In this document: piece by piece, positions 1 through 9,857 of the stretch
How positions within the stretch are numbered: the stretch's first letter is position 1
Layout: every line of letters starts with the position of its first letter
Assembly (NCBI GenBank): GCA_022866645.1
Contig: JALHUQ010000049.1
Span: 1-33,816 of the forward strand
Direction of reading: 5' to 3'
Source of the DNA: Woeseiaceae bacterium
GTDB lineage: Bacteria > Pseudomonadota > Gammaproteobacteria > Steroidobacterales > Woeseiaceae
Length of the DNA stretch: 33,816 nucleotides
Notes under the pieces: generated by a model
What the model was told of the DNA's origin: nothing
Database searches by the model: none
The model's input: the letters and a program-made list of their open reading frames with translations, nothing else
Translations under genes and position numbers: made by a program

Positions 1-1
1 T

Positions 2-88
2 ACTGTCAGCATAGACCGCGATGGCCAGATTGAAACCCTGACTCTAAAAACCAGTCAGCTCGATCTCAGCGACGAGCAAACACAATGA
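2..88 (+). CDS. C-terminal tail of the upstream gene, probably gspC (partial)
   Basis: Open frame from base 2: TVSIDRDGQIETLTLKTSQLDLSDEQTQ*, ending at TGA 86-88 immediately before gspD. Called as GspC from position and C-terminal flavour only. Confidence 0.45.
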   Translation, partial: TVSIDRDGQIETLTLKTSQLDLSDEQTQ

Positions 89-100
89 AAAACAAACACA

Positions 101-2056
101 ATGAATATGATGAATAAAACGAAATCCAACACTCTTGCGCTTTTGCTGCTGGTGCTCGTCTTTCCAGGGATGTCTTCGTCGTATGCCGAAGACGCTGGAA
201 TTTCGTTGAACTGGAAAGACGCCGATATTCGTATCGTGGTCGAAGCCGTCAGTGAGGCAACCGGCAAAAACTTTATTCTCGATCCGCGCGTGACAGGAAA
301 AGTGAATCTGCTATCCGCCCAACCGATGTCCAAGGAAGCGTTTTACGAGGCATTCCTGTCGATATTGCAAGTCCACGGATACGTTGCGATTGAAAGTGGC
401 AATTTGGTCAAGATACTACCGGACGCAACGGCGCGACAGTTCCCCATGCCATCCAGTGCCGACGGCGCCGCCGGTCCTGACGATATGGTAACCCAGGTGA
501 TACAGGTGCAGAACGTTGGCGCCATGCAACTCGTACCCATCCTGCGTCCTCTCATACCCCAATACGGACACATGGTGGCTCACGCCGGCTCAAACATGTT
601 GATCATTTCTGATCGGGCAGGAAACCTCGCACGAATGGTCAGCATCATCCGGCGTATCGATTTGGCCAGCGACGATGACATCGAAGTCATTTCCATGCAA
701 AACGCGTCGGCAACGGAAATCGTTCGTATCATGACGGCGTTGACTCAAACTCAGCGTGCGGATGACGCGCCGGTCACGACCAGTCTCGTTGCGGACCCTC
801 GTACTAACAGCGTCCTGATCGGCGGTGACAAGAGCGAACGCCTGCGTCTGCGCACTTTGATCGCACATCTGGACACGCCGCTGGAAGATGGCGGTGACAC
901 CCAGGTTCGTTACTTACGATACGCCGACGCCGAAGAATTATCCGGCAAACTTCAGTCGCATTTTGCAGGTCAGGCGGCTGGGCAAGCAGCGGCTCCGGGT
1001 TCGGCCGACAGCATCAGCGTATGGGCCGATACTCAGACCAATGCTCTTATCATAAATGCGCCGCCGAAAATGATGCGCTCGCTAATGCTTATTGTAGACA
1101 AGCTGGATATTCGCCGTGCACAAGTTCTGGTAGAGGCAATTATCGTCGAGATCATTGCCGACAAAAATAACCAGTTCGGAGTTACCTGGGGTGTCGAAGG
1201 CAGCGGCAGCAACGCGCCAATCGCCGTAACGAACTTCCCCGGTACGTTGGGAGTTGTGCAATTGGCTACGGCAGCAGCCGGAGGTGCAGTCACCGGAGAC
1301 TTGATCGGCGGTGGCATTACCGTCGGCGGTGGACGACTATCGGATTCCGGCGTCAGCTTCGCCGCGATTTTGACCGCCCTGCAAGGGGATGCCAACACTA
1401 ATATCATCTCTACGCCGTCAATTGTTACCACGGACAATGAAGAAGCCACGCTGAATGTCGGTCAGGAGGTGCCGTTCGTCACCGGTTCTTTCAGCAATAG
1501 CGGCTCCGTCGGTGGCGCCGTGAATCCGTTTCAAACGATCAATCGCGAACAGGTCGGCGTAAAGCTCTCGATTACGCCAAAGATCAATGACGGAAACGCG
1601 ATGGAATTGAAAATCTCTCAGGAAATTTCAAATATTGCGCAGTCAGCGGCCGGCGCTGTTGATCTGATAACTAATCAGCGCACAGTCGAAACAACCGTCA
1701 TCGTCGACGACGGTGAGATTCTGGTTCTAGGCGGCCTGATCGAAGATACCATGCGTGAAAGCGATCAGTCCGTTACGTTTCTGGGGAAAATCCCGGTGCT
1801 TGGCGCACTGTTCCGTTCCCGTACGACCGAGAAGAAGAAAACGAATCTGATGATTTTTATCCGCGCGAAAATTATGCGAGATACGGCTGAAACTTCGTTT
1901 GAAACCAATGCGAAATACAACATGATTCGTGACATTCAGGAAAGCAATGACGCGAATCCCGTTCAATTGATGCCAAATGAATCGCGGCCGATAATGCCGC
2001 CGTTGAGTGAAGAGCAGCTAAACAGGACTGAAAGCCAAAGCGATGGAAGCGAATAG
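101..2056 (+). CDS. gspD: Type II secretion system secretin GspD
   Basis: 651 aa with a signal peptide, an N0 domain (LNWKDADIRIVVEAVSEATGKNFILDPRVTGKVN), repeated N1-N3-like modules and a C-terminal secretin domain (VGQEVPFVTGSF...VETTVIVDDGEILVLGGLIEDT...KIPVLGALFRS). Confidence 0.95.
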   Translation: MNMMNKTKSNTLALLLLVLVFPGMSSSYAEDAGISLNWKDADIRIVVEAVSEATGKNFILDPRVTGKVNLLSAQPMSKEAFYEAFLSILQVHGYVAIESGNLVKILPDATARQFPMPSSADGAAGPDDMVTQVIQVQNVGAMQLVPILRPLIPQYGHMVAHAGSNMLIISDRAGNLARMVSIIRRIDLASDDDIEVISMQNASATEIVRIMTALTQTQRADDAPVTTSLVADPRTNSVLIGGDKSERLRLRTLIAHLDTPLEDGGDTQVRYLRYADAEELSGKLQSHFAGQAAGQAAAPGSADSISVWADTQTNALIINAPPKMMRSLMLIVDKLDIRRAQVLVEAIIVEIIADKNNQFGVTWGVEGSGSNAPIAVTNFPGTLGVVQLATAAAGGAVTGDLIGGGITVGGGRLSDSGVSFAAILTALQGDANTNIISTPSIVTTDNEEATLNVGQEVPFVTGSFSNSGSVGGAVNPFQTINREQVGVKLSITPKINDGNAMELKISQEISNIAQSAAGAVDLITNQRTVETTVIVDDGEILVLGGLIEDTMRESDQSVTFLGKIPVLGALFRSRTTEKKKTNLMIFIRAKIMRDTAETSFETNAKYNMIRDIQESNDANPVQLMPNESRPIMPPLSEEQLNRTESQSDGSE

Positions 2057-3551
2057 CGAGATCGTGTTGGCTACGGACGACGCGGTTAAAACAACGCGTC
2101 GAGCCCTGCCCTTTTCATTCGCGAAACGCCACGGGGTTTTGATTCGCGAAATCGTCGGTGGCCGCGGCGACGCTGTATATCGCAGTGGCGCATCACCGCT
2201 GAGTCTCGCCGAAGCCCGACGATTTGCCGGCGTGCCATTAACGCTATCGCGAGTAAGCACGGAAGTTTTCGATTCGTTATTGCAGCAGTCTTACGAACAG
2301 GACTCCGCCAATGCCGCACAGATGGTCGATGGCCTCGATGAGGATTTCGATCTGACACAAGTGGCGCAACAGCTTGAGCCATCGGATCTTTTGGACAGCA
2401 ATGACGATGCGCCAATAATTCGCTTCATTAATGCCGTCCTCACCGAAGCAGTCAAAGTAAACGCGTCGGACGTACACATCGAGACCTATGAAAATCGCCT
2501 CGGCGTGAGGTTTCGGATAGACGGCGTGTTGCGTGAAATATTGCAGACTCGACGCGCTCTCGCTCCACTGGTGGTGTCGAGAATAAAAGTCATGTCCCGT
2601 CTCGACATCGCAGAGAAACGCCTGCCGCAGGACGGACGAATTTCCTTGAAGGTCGCAGGGCGTGCCGTCGACGTGCGCGTGTCAACGATGCCGTCCGGTC
2701 ATGGCGAAAGAGTCGTATTGAGATTGCTCGACAAACAAGCGGGTCGCCTCAATTTGACGACGCTGGGCATGGACGAAGTTGCTACAAAGTCGATGGACAA
2801 GCTGATACATACACCGCACGGCATCATCCTTGTTACCGGTCCAACGGGTTCGGGCAAGACCACGACACTGTACGCGGCGCTTGAGTGCATCAACGACAAC
2901 AGTCGAAATATTATGACCGTCGAGGACCCCATCGAGTACCTGATCGATGGCATTGGACAGACGCAAGTCAATACCAAGGTCGAAATGACGTTTGCGCGTG
3001 GCCTGAGGGCTATTCTTCGTCAGGACCCCGACGTAGTGATGGTCGGTGAAATACGAGATCTCGAAACCGCTGAGGTCGCAGTGCAAGCCAGTTTGACTGG
3101 CCATCTCGTGTTGTCCACGTTGCACACCAATACCGCGAGTGGCGCTGTCACCCGGCTGCGTGATATGGGTGTCGCGCCGTATTTGCTGTCATCGAGCCTC
3201 ATCGGAGTTCTCGCGCAACGGCTGGTTCGGGTTCTTGATGATGGAACGAAAATTCCCTATACCGCGTCGGAGTACGAATGCGAAGTTCTCGGTGTCGATC
3301 CGTCAGATCCGCCAACACTCTATAGGGCCGGCACCGGCGGAAATCGCGGATTCGTTGGACGGACCGGAATATATGAGTTGATTACGCTCGACGATCGTAT
3401 GCGGGAGATGATCCACGAAGGCATTAGCGAGCATGAATTCGAGCGCTACGCGCGTAACAGCAGCCCAAGTATTCGAGCAGACGGTCGCCGCCAGGTTTTG
3501 CTGGGCCGCACGACGGTCGACGAAGTTCTGCGCGTCACACGCGAAGACTAG
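2043..3551 (+). CDS. gspE: Type II secretion ATPase GspE
   Basis: 502 aa. Walker A GPTGSGKTTTLYAAL, Asp box TVEDPIEY, Walker B RQDPDVVMVGEIRD, His box TGHLVLSTLHTN. Overlaps the end of gspD. Confidence 0.95.
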   Translation: MEANSEIVLATDDAVKTTRRALPFSFAKRHGVLIREIVGGRGDAVYRSGASPLSLAEARRFAGVPLTLSRVSTEVFDSLLQQSYEQDSANAAQMVDGLDEDFDLTQVAQQLEPSDLLDSNDDAPIIRFINAVLTEAVKVNASDVHIETYENRLGVRFRIDGVLREILQTRRALAPLVVSRIKVMSRLDIAEKRLPQDGRISLKVAGRAVDVRVSTMPSGHGERVVLRLLDKQAGRLNLTTLGMDEVATKSMDKLIHTPHGIILVTGPTGSGKTTTLYAALECINDNSRNIMTVEDPIEYLIDGIGQTQVNTKVEMTFARGLRAILRQDPDVVMVGEIRDLETAEVAVQASLTGHLVLSTLHTNTASGAVTRLRDMGVAPYLLSSSLIGVLAQRLVRVLDDGTKIPYTASEYECEVLGVDPSDPPTLYRAGTGGNRGFVGRTGIYELITLDDRMREMIHEGISEHEFERYARNSSPSIRADGRRQVLLGRTTVDEVLRVTRED

Positions 3552-3558
3552 GCAGTCT

Positions 3559-4773
3559 ATGGGCGCGTTCGAATATGTTGCGATGGATCCGTCCGGCAAG
3601 CAGACCAAGGGCTTGCTTGAAGGCGATACTCCGAGGCATGTAAGGCAGGTCCTGCGTGACCGCGGATTACTCCCCGTTACAATTACTGAAGTCGCACAAA
3701 AAGAAGCACGCCGGCAATCGACTTTTTCATTCCGCAAGGGCATGTCCTCTGCAGAACTTGCCCTCGTAACCCGGCAGCTGGCTTCGCTATCACAGTCCGG
3801 CATGCCGCTGGAGGAGTCGTTGCTCGCAGTGTCCCAGCAAAATGATAATGCGCGGACTCAGAGCATACTGCTCGGCGTTCGTGCGAAAGTCATGGAAGGT
3901 TATACGCTGGCTGACGGACTCGCCGACTTTCCCCAGGCGTTCCCTGACCTTTACAGAGCGACGGTCGCTGCCGGAGAGCAGTCCGGTCATCTGGACGTCG
4001 TCCTCGAACGCCTCGCTGACTACACCGAGTCTCGTCAGGAACTGCGGCAGCACATTACCAACGCCATGGTTTATCCGGTCGCGCTGATCGTAATGGCAGT
4101 TGGCATTATCAGTTTCATGCTCGCAACGGTCGTACCAAAAATTGTCGGGGTCTTTCAAAGCACTCAGGCCGAGCTACCAGGACTAACGCGCGGCCTGATC
4201 GCGACCAGTGACTTTCTGGTGGATTTTTGGCCGGCGATAATTATCGGGCTGGCAGCTCTGATTTACGGAATTTGGTGGATTCTGCAACAGGACGGCCCGC
4301 GCCGCGGCTACCACCGTTTTCTGCTCCGCATGCCGATCACTGGCCGGCTAACCAGGGGCATCAACACCGCGCGATTTACGCGTACGCTGAGTATCCTCGC
4401 CGGCAGCGGCGTGGCGATACTCGAGGCACTGAAAATCTCGGCCGAAGTTATCGAGAATCTGCCGATGCGAGACGCTGTTACGGAAGCGACCATCCGTGTC
4501 CGCGAAGGTGGGGCAATAAGCAAATCCCTCGCTGCCAGCAAGCTATTCCCGCCCATGATGATTCATTTGATTTCCAGTGGCGAAGCTGGAGGAAGACTGG
4601 AAGAAATGTTGGGTCGTGCGGCGACAGGGCAGGAACGTGAAGTCAATGGCCTTATCGCTGCATTACTTGGTATATTGCAACCGCTGGTGATCGTACTGAT
4701 GGGCGGCGTTGTGCTGACAATAGTTCTGGCAATTCTGTTGCCCATTTTTGAGATCAATAATCTTATTCGTTAG
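3559..4773 (+). CDS. gspF: Type II secretion inner-membrane protein GspF
   Basis: MGAFEYVAMDPSGKQTKGLLEGDTPRHVRQVLRDRGLLPVTI... with two T2SSF domains. ATG at 3559 is preferred over the longer provided ORF that starts at 3433. Confidence 0.95.
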   Translation: MGAFEYVAMDPSGKQTKGLLEGDTPRHVRQVLRDRGLLPVTITEVAQKEARRQSTFSFRKGMSSAELALVTRQLASLSQSGMPLEESLLAVSQQNDNARTQSILLGVRAKVMEGYTLADGLADFPQAFPDLYRATVAAGEQSGHLDVVLERLADYTESRQELRQHITNAMVYPVALIVMAVGIISFMLATVVPKIVGVFQSTQAELPGLTRGLIATSDFLVDFWPAIIIGLAALIYGIWWILQQDGPRRGYHRFLLRMPITGRLTRGINTARFTRTLSILAGSGVAILEALKISAEVIENLPMRDAVTEATIRVREGGAISKSLAASKLFPPMMIHLISSGEAGGRLEEMLGRAATGQEREVNGLIAALLGILQPLVIVLMGGVVLTIVLAILLPIFEINNLIR

Positions 4774-4822
4774 TTTTTTTTGATCTGCTTATTGCTAAGC
4801 TTAGTTGCGAACGAGGTGTGCA

Positions 4823-5128
4823 GTGACCGGTGAGAATACCGACAATGATCTGGATGACGACGACGTGTCTGACGATGCGTCTGATGACGTATCTGACGAT
4901 GATGCAGATGATGATGCAGATGATGATCTGCTTCTGGGCGACGACGACGGTTTCGCCGACACGATCGTGGAAGCGAATGTTGATGCTTTGTTTGCCAGAA
5001 TTGAGTTGACTGACGCCGAAGAAGCAGCGCGGAAACGACTAGCTCGCAAACGGCTGGAAGAATTGCGGGAACTCAAGAGCATCGAGCTGGACGACACCTT
5101 TAACTTCGATCTCGAAGGCGAGGACTAG
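4823..5128 (+). CDS. Small, highly acidic hypothetical protein with a charged helical C-terminus
   Basis: The provided ORF begins with TTG at 4805. GTG at 4823 has a better upstream AG-rich site (acgagg). Asp/Ser/Ala low-complexity N-half, then LTDAEEAARKRLARKRLEELRELKSIELDDTFNFDLEGED. Confidence 0.6.
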   Translation: MTGENTDNDLDDDDVSDDASDDVSDDDADDDADDDLLLGDDDGFADTIVEANVDALFARIELTDAEEAARKRLARKRLEELRELKSIELDDTFNFDLEGED

Positions 5129-5134
5129 GCGGCG

Positions 5135-8100
5135 TTAGCGAAAGTCTCGCGACCGCACGCTGAGCTCCCCGAGCATTTCGGTGTGATCAAATAGCTGACG
5201 CGCGATGACGTGAATTACCCTCCCTTCGATCTGCAGTTCCCCAGCGACACCGAGCAAGCGCGCGTTCAATAACACCGACCTGAATTCCTCGGCGATCTTC
5301 TTCCAAACGATCAGGTTGACATGCCCGCTCTCGTCTTCCAGCGTTACGAACGTGACGCCACTCGCGGTTCCGGGGCGCTGCTTGGTAATGACCAGCCCGG
5401 CCACGTTGGTACTCTGTCCATTACTCATGGTGGGAAGCCGCCCGGCTGCTACGTACTGGTAACGATCCAGATGACGACGCAACAGGCACATAGGATGTCG
5501 CTCGAGCGTTAACCCGGTACTTTGATAATCAGCAACGACATTCTGGCCTTCGGTCGGTTTCTTTAAGAGCGCCGCCGCTTCATAGCGCTCGATGGAGCGA
5601 AACAAGGGCAGCGGTTTCTCAGCCCCCGCAACCGCCCAGCGCGCCTTGTGCCGATCACCGGATAAGACGCGCAATGCGCCGGATGTCGCAAGCACACCCA
5701 GTTCACGCCTGTCGAGCTGCGCTCTCTCCAGCAGGTTTTGCACTTTCTCGTACTGACCATTGTCACGTTCGGCAACAATCCTCTGCCCTGCGTCCTCGGA
5801 AAGTCCCTTAACCATGCGCAGACCAAGCCTTAGGACAGCGGCGCCATCCTCCGCCAGCTCCAAACTGCAATCCCAGTGACTGCTATTGATATCAACAGCT
5901 CGCACTTCGACGCCGTGACGACGAACATCCTGCACCAGCTGTGATGCCGAATAAAAACCCATCGGCTGGCTATTCAACAAAGCACACGTGAATGCGGCCG
6001 GCGTATGACACTTCAGCCAGCACGATACGTAAACGAGCAGCGCAAAACTGGCCGAGTGCGACTCCGGAAAGCCGTATTCGCCAAAGCCTTCGATCTGACG
6101 AAATATCTGGCGTGCGAAATCTTCTGCATAACCCCGTTCGCGCATGCCGTTAATCAATTTGTCTTCAAACGGACCCAGCCCACCCCGCCGCTTCCATGCC
6201 GCCATCGCACGGCGCAAACGGTCTGCCTCGCCGGGCGTAAAACCAGCCGCAACAACCGCCAGCTGCATAACCTGCTCCTGAAAGATCGGTACCCCCAGGG
6301 TGCGCTGCAGGACGCCTTTTACTTCCTCACTGGGATAATCGACTGCCTCTTCGCCATTTCTGCGCCGTAAATACGGATGCACCATGTCGCCCTGAATCGG
6401 GCCCGGTCGAATGATTGCAACTTCAATAACGAGATCGTAATAACAGCGTGGTTTAAGCCTGGGCAACATCGCCATCTGCGCGCGCGATTCAATCTGAAAT
6501 ACACCCATCGTGTCGCCGGCACAAATCATGTCGTACACCAGCGGGTCTTCCGCCGGCACGCTCGCCAGGGTGTAATCGCGTCCATCGAAGTCGCGTATCA
6601 AATCAAAACTGCGGCGAATGGCCGTCAACATACCGAGGCCGAGCACATCGACTTTCAGCAACCCCATGTCCTCAAGGTCGCTCTTCTCCCACTGAATAAC
6701 TGTGCGCTCCGGCATCGTTGCGTTTTCGATAGGCACGAGTTCATACAGCGGCGCATTGGAAATAACGAAACCACCGACATGCTGCGAAAGATGCCGCGGA
6801 AAGCCGATGATTTCGCGGACCAGGTACAACAAACGCCGGATAATCGGGCTGTCCGGATTAAGCCCGGCTTCAATGATGCGGCTGTCATCGACCGTACGAC
6901 CATCCCACCACTGCATCGACCGCGAGAGGCGGCTGATCTGCAGATCACTTAAGCCCAATATTTTGCCAACATCGCGCAATGCACTGCGCGGACGATAGGT
7001 GATGACGGTCGCCGCCAGAGCCGCCCGCTCGCGCCCATACTTGCCATAGATATATTGGATAACTTCTTCGCGACGTTCATGCTCGAAATCAACATCGATG
7101 TCCGGTGGTTCATTACGCTCTTTCGAGATAAAGCGCTCCACGAGTACTTCCATGCGTCCGGGATCGACCTCTGTAATCCCTAAACAAAAACACACCGCAG
7201 AGTTCGCGGCCGAACCCCGACCCTGACAGAGAATATTTTTTGAGCGGGCAAAAGCGACGATGTCCTCGACGGTAAGAAAATACGATTCGTATTCGAGATC
7301 GGCGATCAGTTCTAATTCATGCTCCACCAGTGCGATGACCTTGGCCGGCGTGCCACCTGGCCAACGACGTCGCATACCCTTTTCGGTGAGCTTTCTGAGG
7401 TAACTGCCCGCGGTTTCCTCATCAGGCACCAGCTCATTCGGGTATTCGTAGCGGAGTTCATCCAGAGAAAAATGCAGGGTGTCGGCGATACGCACTGATT
7501 CGTCGAGTAAATCCGCCGGGTATGCGCGCGCAAGTACGGCGAGCGAACGCAAATGCCGCTCACCATTGGAGTACAACGCAAAGCCGGCCTTATCAACGGT
7601 GGTACGCAGTCGAATGGCAGTCACCGCATCCTGCAATATGCGGCGCGCGCGAATATGCATATGAACATCGCCGCTAGCCACCAGCGGCAACTTCAAGCGA
7701 CGGCCTTCTTCACGCAGCCTCTCAAGCTGCTCTCGCTGCCGTCCATCGGTCATCAATTCAACAGCGATCCAGAGGCGGTCACGAAAGGTTTCTCGTATCC
7801 AGTGATCCTCGACATCAAGTGTCAGGTCCTTATCCGGGACCCATAACACAAGGCAGCCAGGCAGGCCGCTTTCGAAATCCAGCCGTGTCAGCTCATAGCT
7901 TCCCTTCGGTGCTGCACGGCGTGCAGTGCTGATCAGCTGGCAAAGTGCGCTGTAACCACCCTTGTTCTGCACAAGGACCACCAGCTTTCGGCCGCTGCGC
8001 AGATGCAACTCGGAACCGACAATCAGTTTTTTAAGTCCGGCTTCCTTTGCCGCGGCGTGCGCCCGCACGATGCCGGACATCGAGCATTCGTCGGTGATTG

Positions 8101-8215
8101 CGAGTGCTTCGTAACCCAACGCCGCTGCGGTCTCTACCAGTTCTTCGGGATGGGAGGCACCGCGCAGAAACGTAAAGTTGCTCAGCGCATGTAACTCCGC
8201 GTAGCGAGTGGTCAT
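5135..8215 (-). CDS. imuC: Error-prone DNA polymerase III alpha-like subunit ImuC/DnaE2
   Basis: 1026 aa. PHP N-terminus (YAELHALSNFTFLRGASHPEELVETAAALGYEALAITDE), DnaE catalytic region (PPDIDVDFEHERREEVIQYIYGKYGRERAALAATVITYRPRSALRDVGK) and C-terminal OB fold. Lies in an imuA-imuB-imuC cassette. Confidence 0.95.
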   Translation of the reverse strand: MTTRYAELHALSNFTFLRGASHPEELVETAAALGYEALAITDECSMSGIVRAHAAAKEAGLKKLIVGSELHLRSGRKLVVLVQNKGGYSALCQLISTARRAAPKGSYELTRLDFESGLPGCLVLWVPDKDLTLDVEDHWIRETFRDRLWIAVELMTDGRQREQLERLREEGRRLKLPLVASGDVHMHIRARRILQDAVTAIRLRTTVDKAGFALYSNGERHLRSLAVLARAYPADLLDESVRIADTLHFSLDELRYEYPNELVPDEETAGSYLRKLTEKGMRRRWPGGTPAKVIALVEHELELIADLEYESYFLTVEDIVAFARSKNILCQGRGSAANSAVCFCLGITEVDPGRMEVLVERFISKERNEPPDIDVDFEHERREEVIQYIYGKYGRERAALAATVITYRPRSALRDVGKILGLSDLQISRLSRSMQWWDGRTVDDSRIIEAGLNPDSPIIRRLLYLVREIIGFPRHLSQHVGGFVISNAPLYELVPIENATMPERTVIQWEKSDLEDMGLLKVDVLGLGMLTAIRRSFDLIRDFDGRDYTLASVPAEDPLVYDMICAGDTMGVFQIESRAQMAMLPRLKPRCYYDLVIEVAIIRPGPIQGDMVHPYLRRRNGEEAVDYPSEEVKGVLQRTLGVPIFQEQVMQLAVVAAGFTPGEADRLRRAMAAWKRRGGLGPFEDKLINGMRERGYAEDFARQIFRQIEGFGEYGFPESHSASFALLVYVSCWLKCHTPAAFTCALLNSQPMGFYSASQLVQDVRRHGVEVRAVDINSSHWDCSLELAEDGAAVLRLGLRMVKGLSEDAGQRIVAERDNGQYEKVQNLLERAQLDRRELGVLATSGALRVLSGDRHKARWAVAGAEKPLPLFRSIERYEAAALLKKPTEGQNVVADYQSTGLTLERHPMCLLRRHLDRYQYVAAGRLPTMSNGQSTNVAGLVITKQRPGTASGVTFVTLEDESGHVNLIVWKKIAEEFRSVLLNARLLGVAGELQIEGRVIHVIARQLFDHTEMLGELSVRSRDFR

Positions 8216-9855
8216 CCAAAGATGCCGTGCAAATACCAGTTCGGCGTTCGCTGCCGGTTACGAAACACCCACAAACGCATGCCCACTCCGCTAACTGCCG
8301 TGTAGTAATCACGGGAGATGCCCTGCTCATCCCACCAGCCCGTCTCGAGTCGTTCGGGACCCTCCAGCAGCGTTAGCCGACATCCCTGGTGCAGTGGATA
8401 GCCGCTGTCCGCCGGTAACAAGGCAGGCTCCGGTAACATCCACAACGGACGTTTACTGTCAGCGATCATCGTCAAGGTATTGGCCGACCAGTCCGATAAA
8501 GGACCTCGCACACTCCAGGCATACTCGGGGCGATGCTCCGCTACCATCGTCAGCGCATTCACGGCATGATCCCCGATACGGGCCACGAGGCGCTCTGCAA
8601 GCTGCGTTATGGAGTAGCGGCGTTTTTGTTTTGCTGGTGCGTTGTTGTTAAATGAAAGTCGCGCGGTCTCGGCCTGCAGCGGCTGTGACAGACCGCTGCG
8701 TAAACGCACGGCGATAACCGGCTCAGGAAGTCGCAGCACCTCGAAACGAATTTTAAGAAGATCAAACCAGTGACTCGCGGAGCGGTCAGCAAGCGCTGCG
8801 CCCAGATGCAATTCTGTCGCAACACTTTTGAAATGGAAAAAACTGAAACACAAGCGTTGCGTGCCGAGCTGCCGTGCCAGTAAGAACTGCTCATGTGATA
8901 ACAACAACTCCCGACAGATGTGAAGGAGTAACTCGCGATCTGATTGCTCCTCGGTCATCTCGTAATCGGCACAGAAACGTTCGGGGGCACGCCATGAATC
9001 ACGCGGGTCCGGCAGATGTCCGAGGGCACGATCCAGATCGAGCAAACGTTCCACGCCAAAACGTCGTGCAAAGCCTTCACGCGGCAGGCGCAAACAATCG
9101 CCAATCGTGGTGATACCCATACCGGTCAGTGACTCGCGCTGACCCGCCGGCCAATGCAGACAAGCCAGTGGTAGTTGACGCAATGCAGGACCTAAGTTTT
9201 CTGCGGCGCGTATACAGACCCGGCGTCCCGCCCTTGCCAGCCAGGTTGCAGCCAGCGGTGTTGGTGCGATAGCCACCGCCGCCGAAAAACCCAATACGCC
9301 GAGACCCTGCGAGATTTCCTGTCGCAGGTTTGGCAGCCCGCCGAACAATCTCAGGCTCCCGGCAATCTCCAGCAACAACAGATCCTTGTCAGCAATGCTG
9401 ACAAACGAGGAAAAACGCTCCAGCCAGCTAGCAAGCCGCTCCAGTACCTGTTGTTCGCGAACATGGCTGCGCTCTTCGAGTTTCAGCGTCGGCAACAAAG
9501 CGAGCGCGGCGTTAGCCGACTGGCCCGTCATTATGCCAGCAGCCAGAGCCGCCGCATCCGCCAGCAATACCCGATGGTTGCCGTGCTGCTCTTCGACGAT
9601 TGCCAGTGCCTCGGTGGAAGAACGGCAGGCCTCCAGCGGCAGCTTGGGTAAGCAGACACAAAACCATAAGCGCCGAACCGGCGTTGGCGTGACGGAGACG
9701 GGCGGTGCCAGCGGCAACGGTTCAGCGAAGGGTAAGACCTGCTGTCTTGCAGAGGAAGTCGCACTATCAGCGCGCTTTACTCTCCGCCCTGCGGGCATCG
9801 AAAATCGCGACGCGGTGTCCCGTGCCACGACGGGTGATTTCCATGCCCGGGACAC
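8212..9855 (-). CDS. imuB: Y-family polymerase-like mutasome protein ImuB
   Basis: 547 aa with LWFCVCLPKLPLEA and HhH-region GITTIGDCLRLPREGFARRFG. Sits between imuA and imuC, with a 4-nt ATGA overlap with imuC. Confidence 0.9.
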   Translation of the reverse strand: MSRAWKSPVVARDTASRFSMPAGRRVKRADSATSSARQQVLPFAEPLPLAPPVSVTPTPVRRLWFCVCLPKLPLEACRSSTEALAIVEEQHGNHRVLLADAAALAAGIMTGQSANAALALLPTLKLEERSHVREQQVLERLASWLERFSSFVSIADKDLLLLEIAGSLRLFGGLPNLRQEISQGLGVLGFSAAVAIAPTPLAATWLARAGRRVCIRAAENLGPALRQLPLACLHWPAGQRESLTGMGITTIGDCLRLPREGFARRFGVERLLDLDRALGHLPDPRDSWRAPERFCADYEMTEEQSDRELLLHICRELLLSHEQFLLARQLGTQRLCFSFFHFKSVATELHLGAALADRSASHWFDLLKIRFEVLRLPEPVIAVRLRSGLSQPLQAETARLSFNNNAPAKQKRRYSITQLAERLVARIGDHAVNALTMVAEHRPEYAWSVRGPLSDWSANTLTMIADSKRPLWMLPEPALLPADSGYPLHQGCRLTLLEGPERLETGWWDEQGISRDYYTAVSGVGMRLWVFRNRQRTPNWYLHGIFG

Positions 9856-9857
9856 AG

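Noticed and set aside
4751-4786. AGATCAA...TTGATCT inverted repeat with a T8 run after gspF as a terminator
   Set aside because: The T run precedes the second arm rather than following it, and the stem is weak and AT-rich.
6377-6952. 191-aa plus-strand ORF inside imuC
   Set aside because: Antisense to the conserved polymerase core; no domain and no upstream ribosome-binding site seen.
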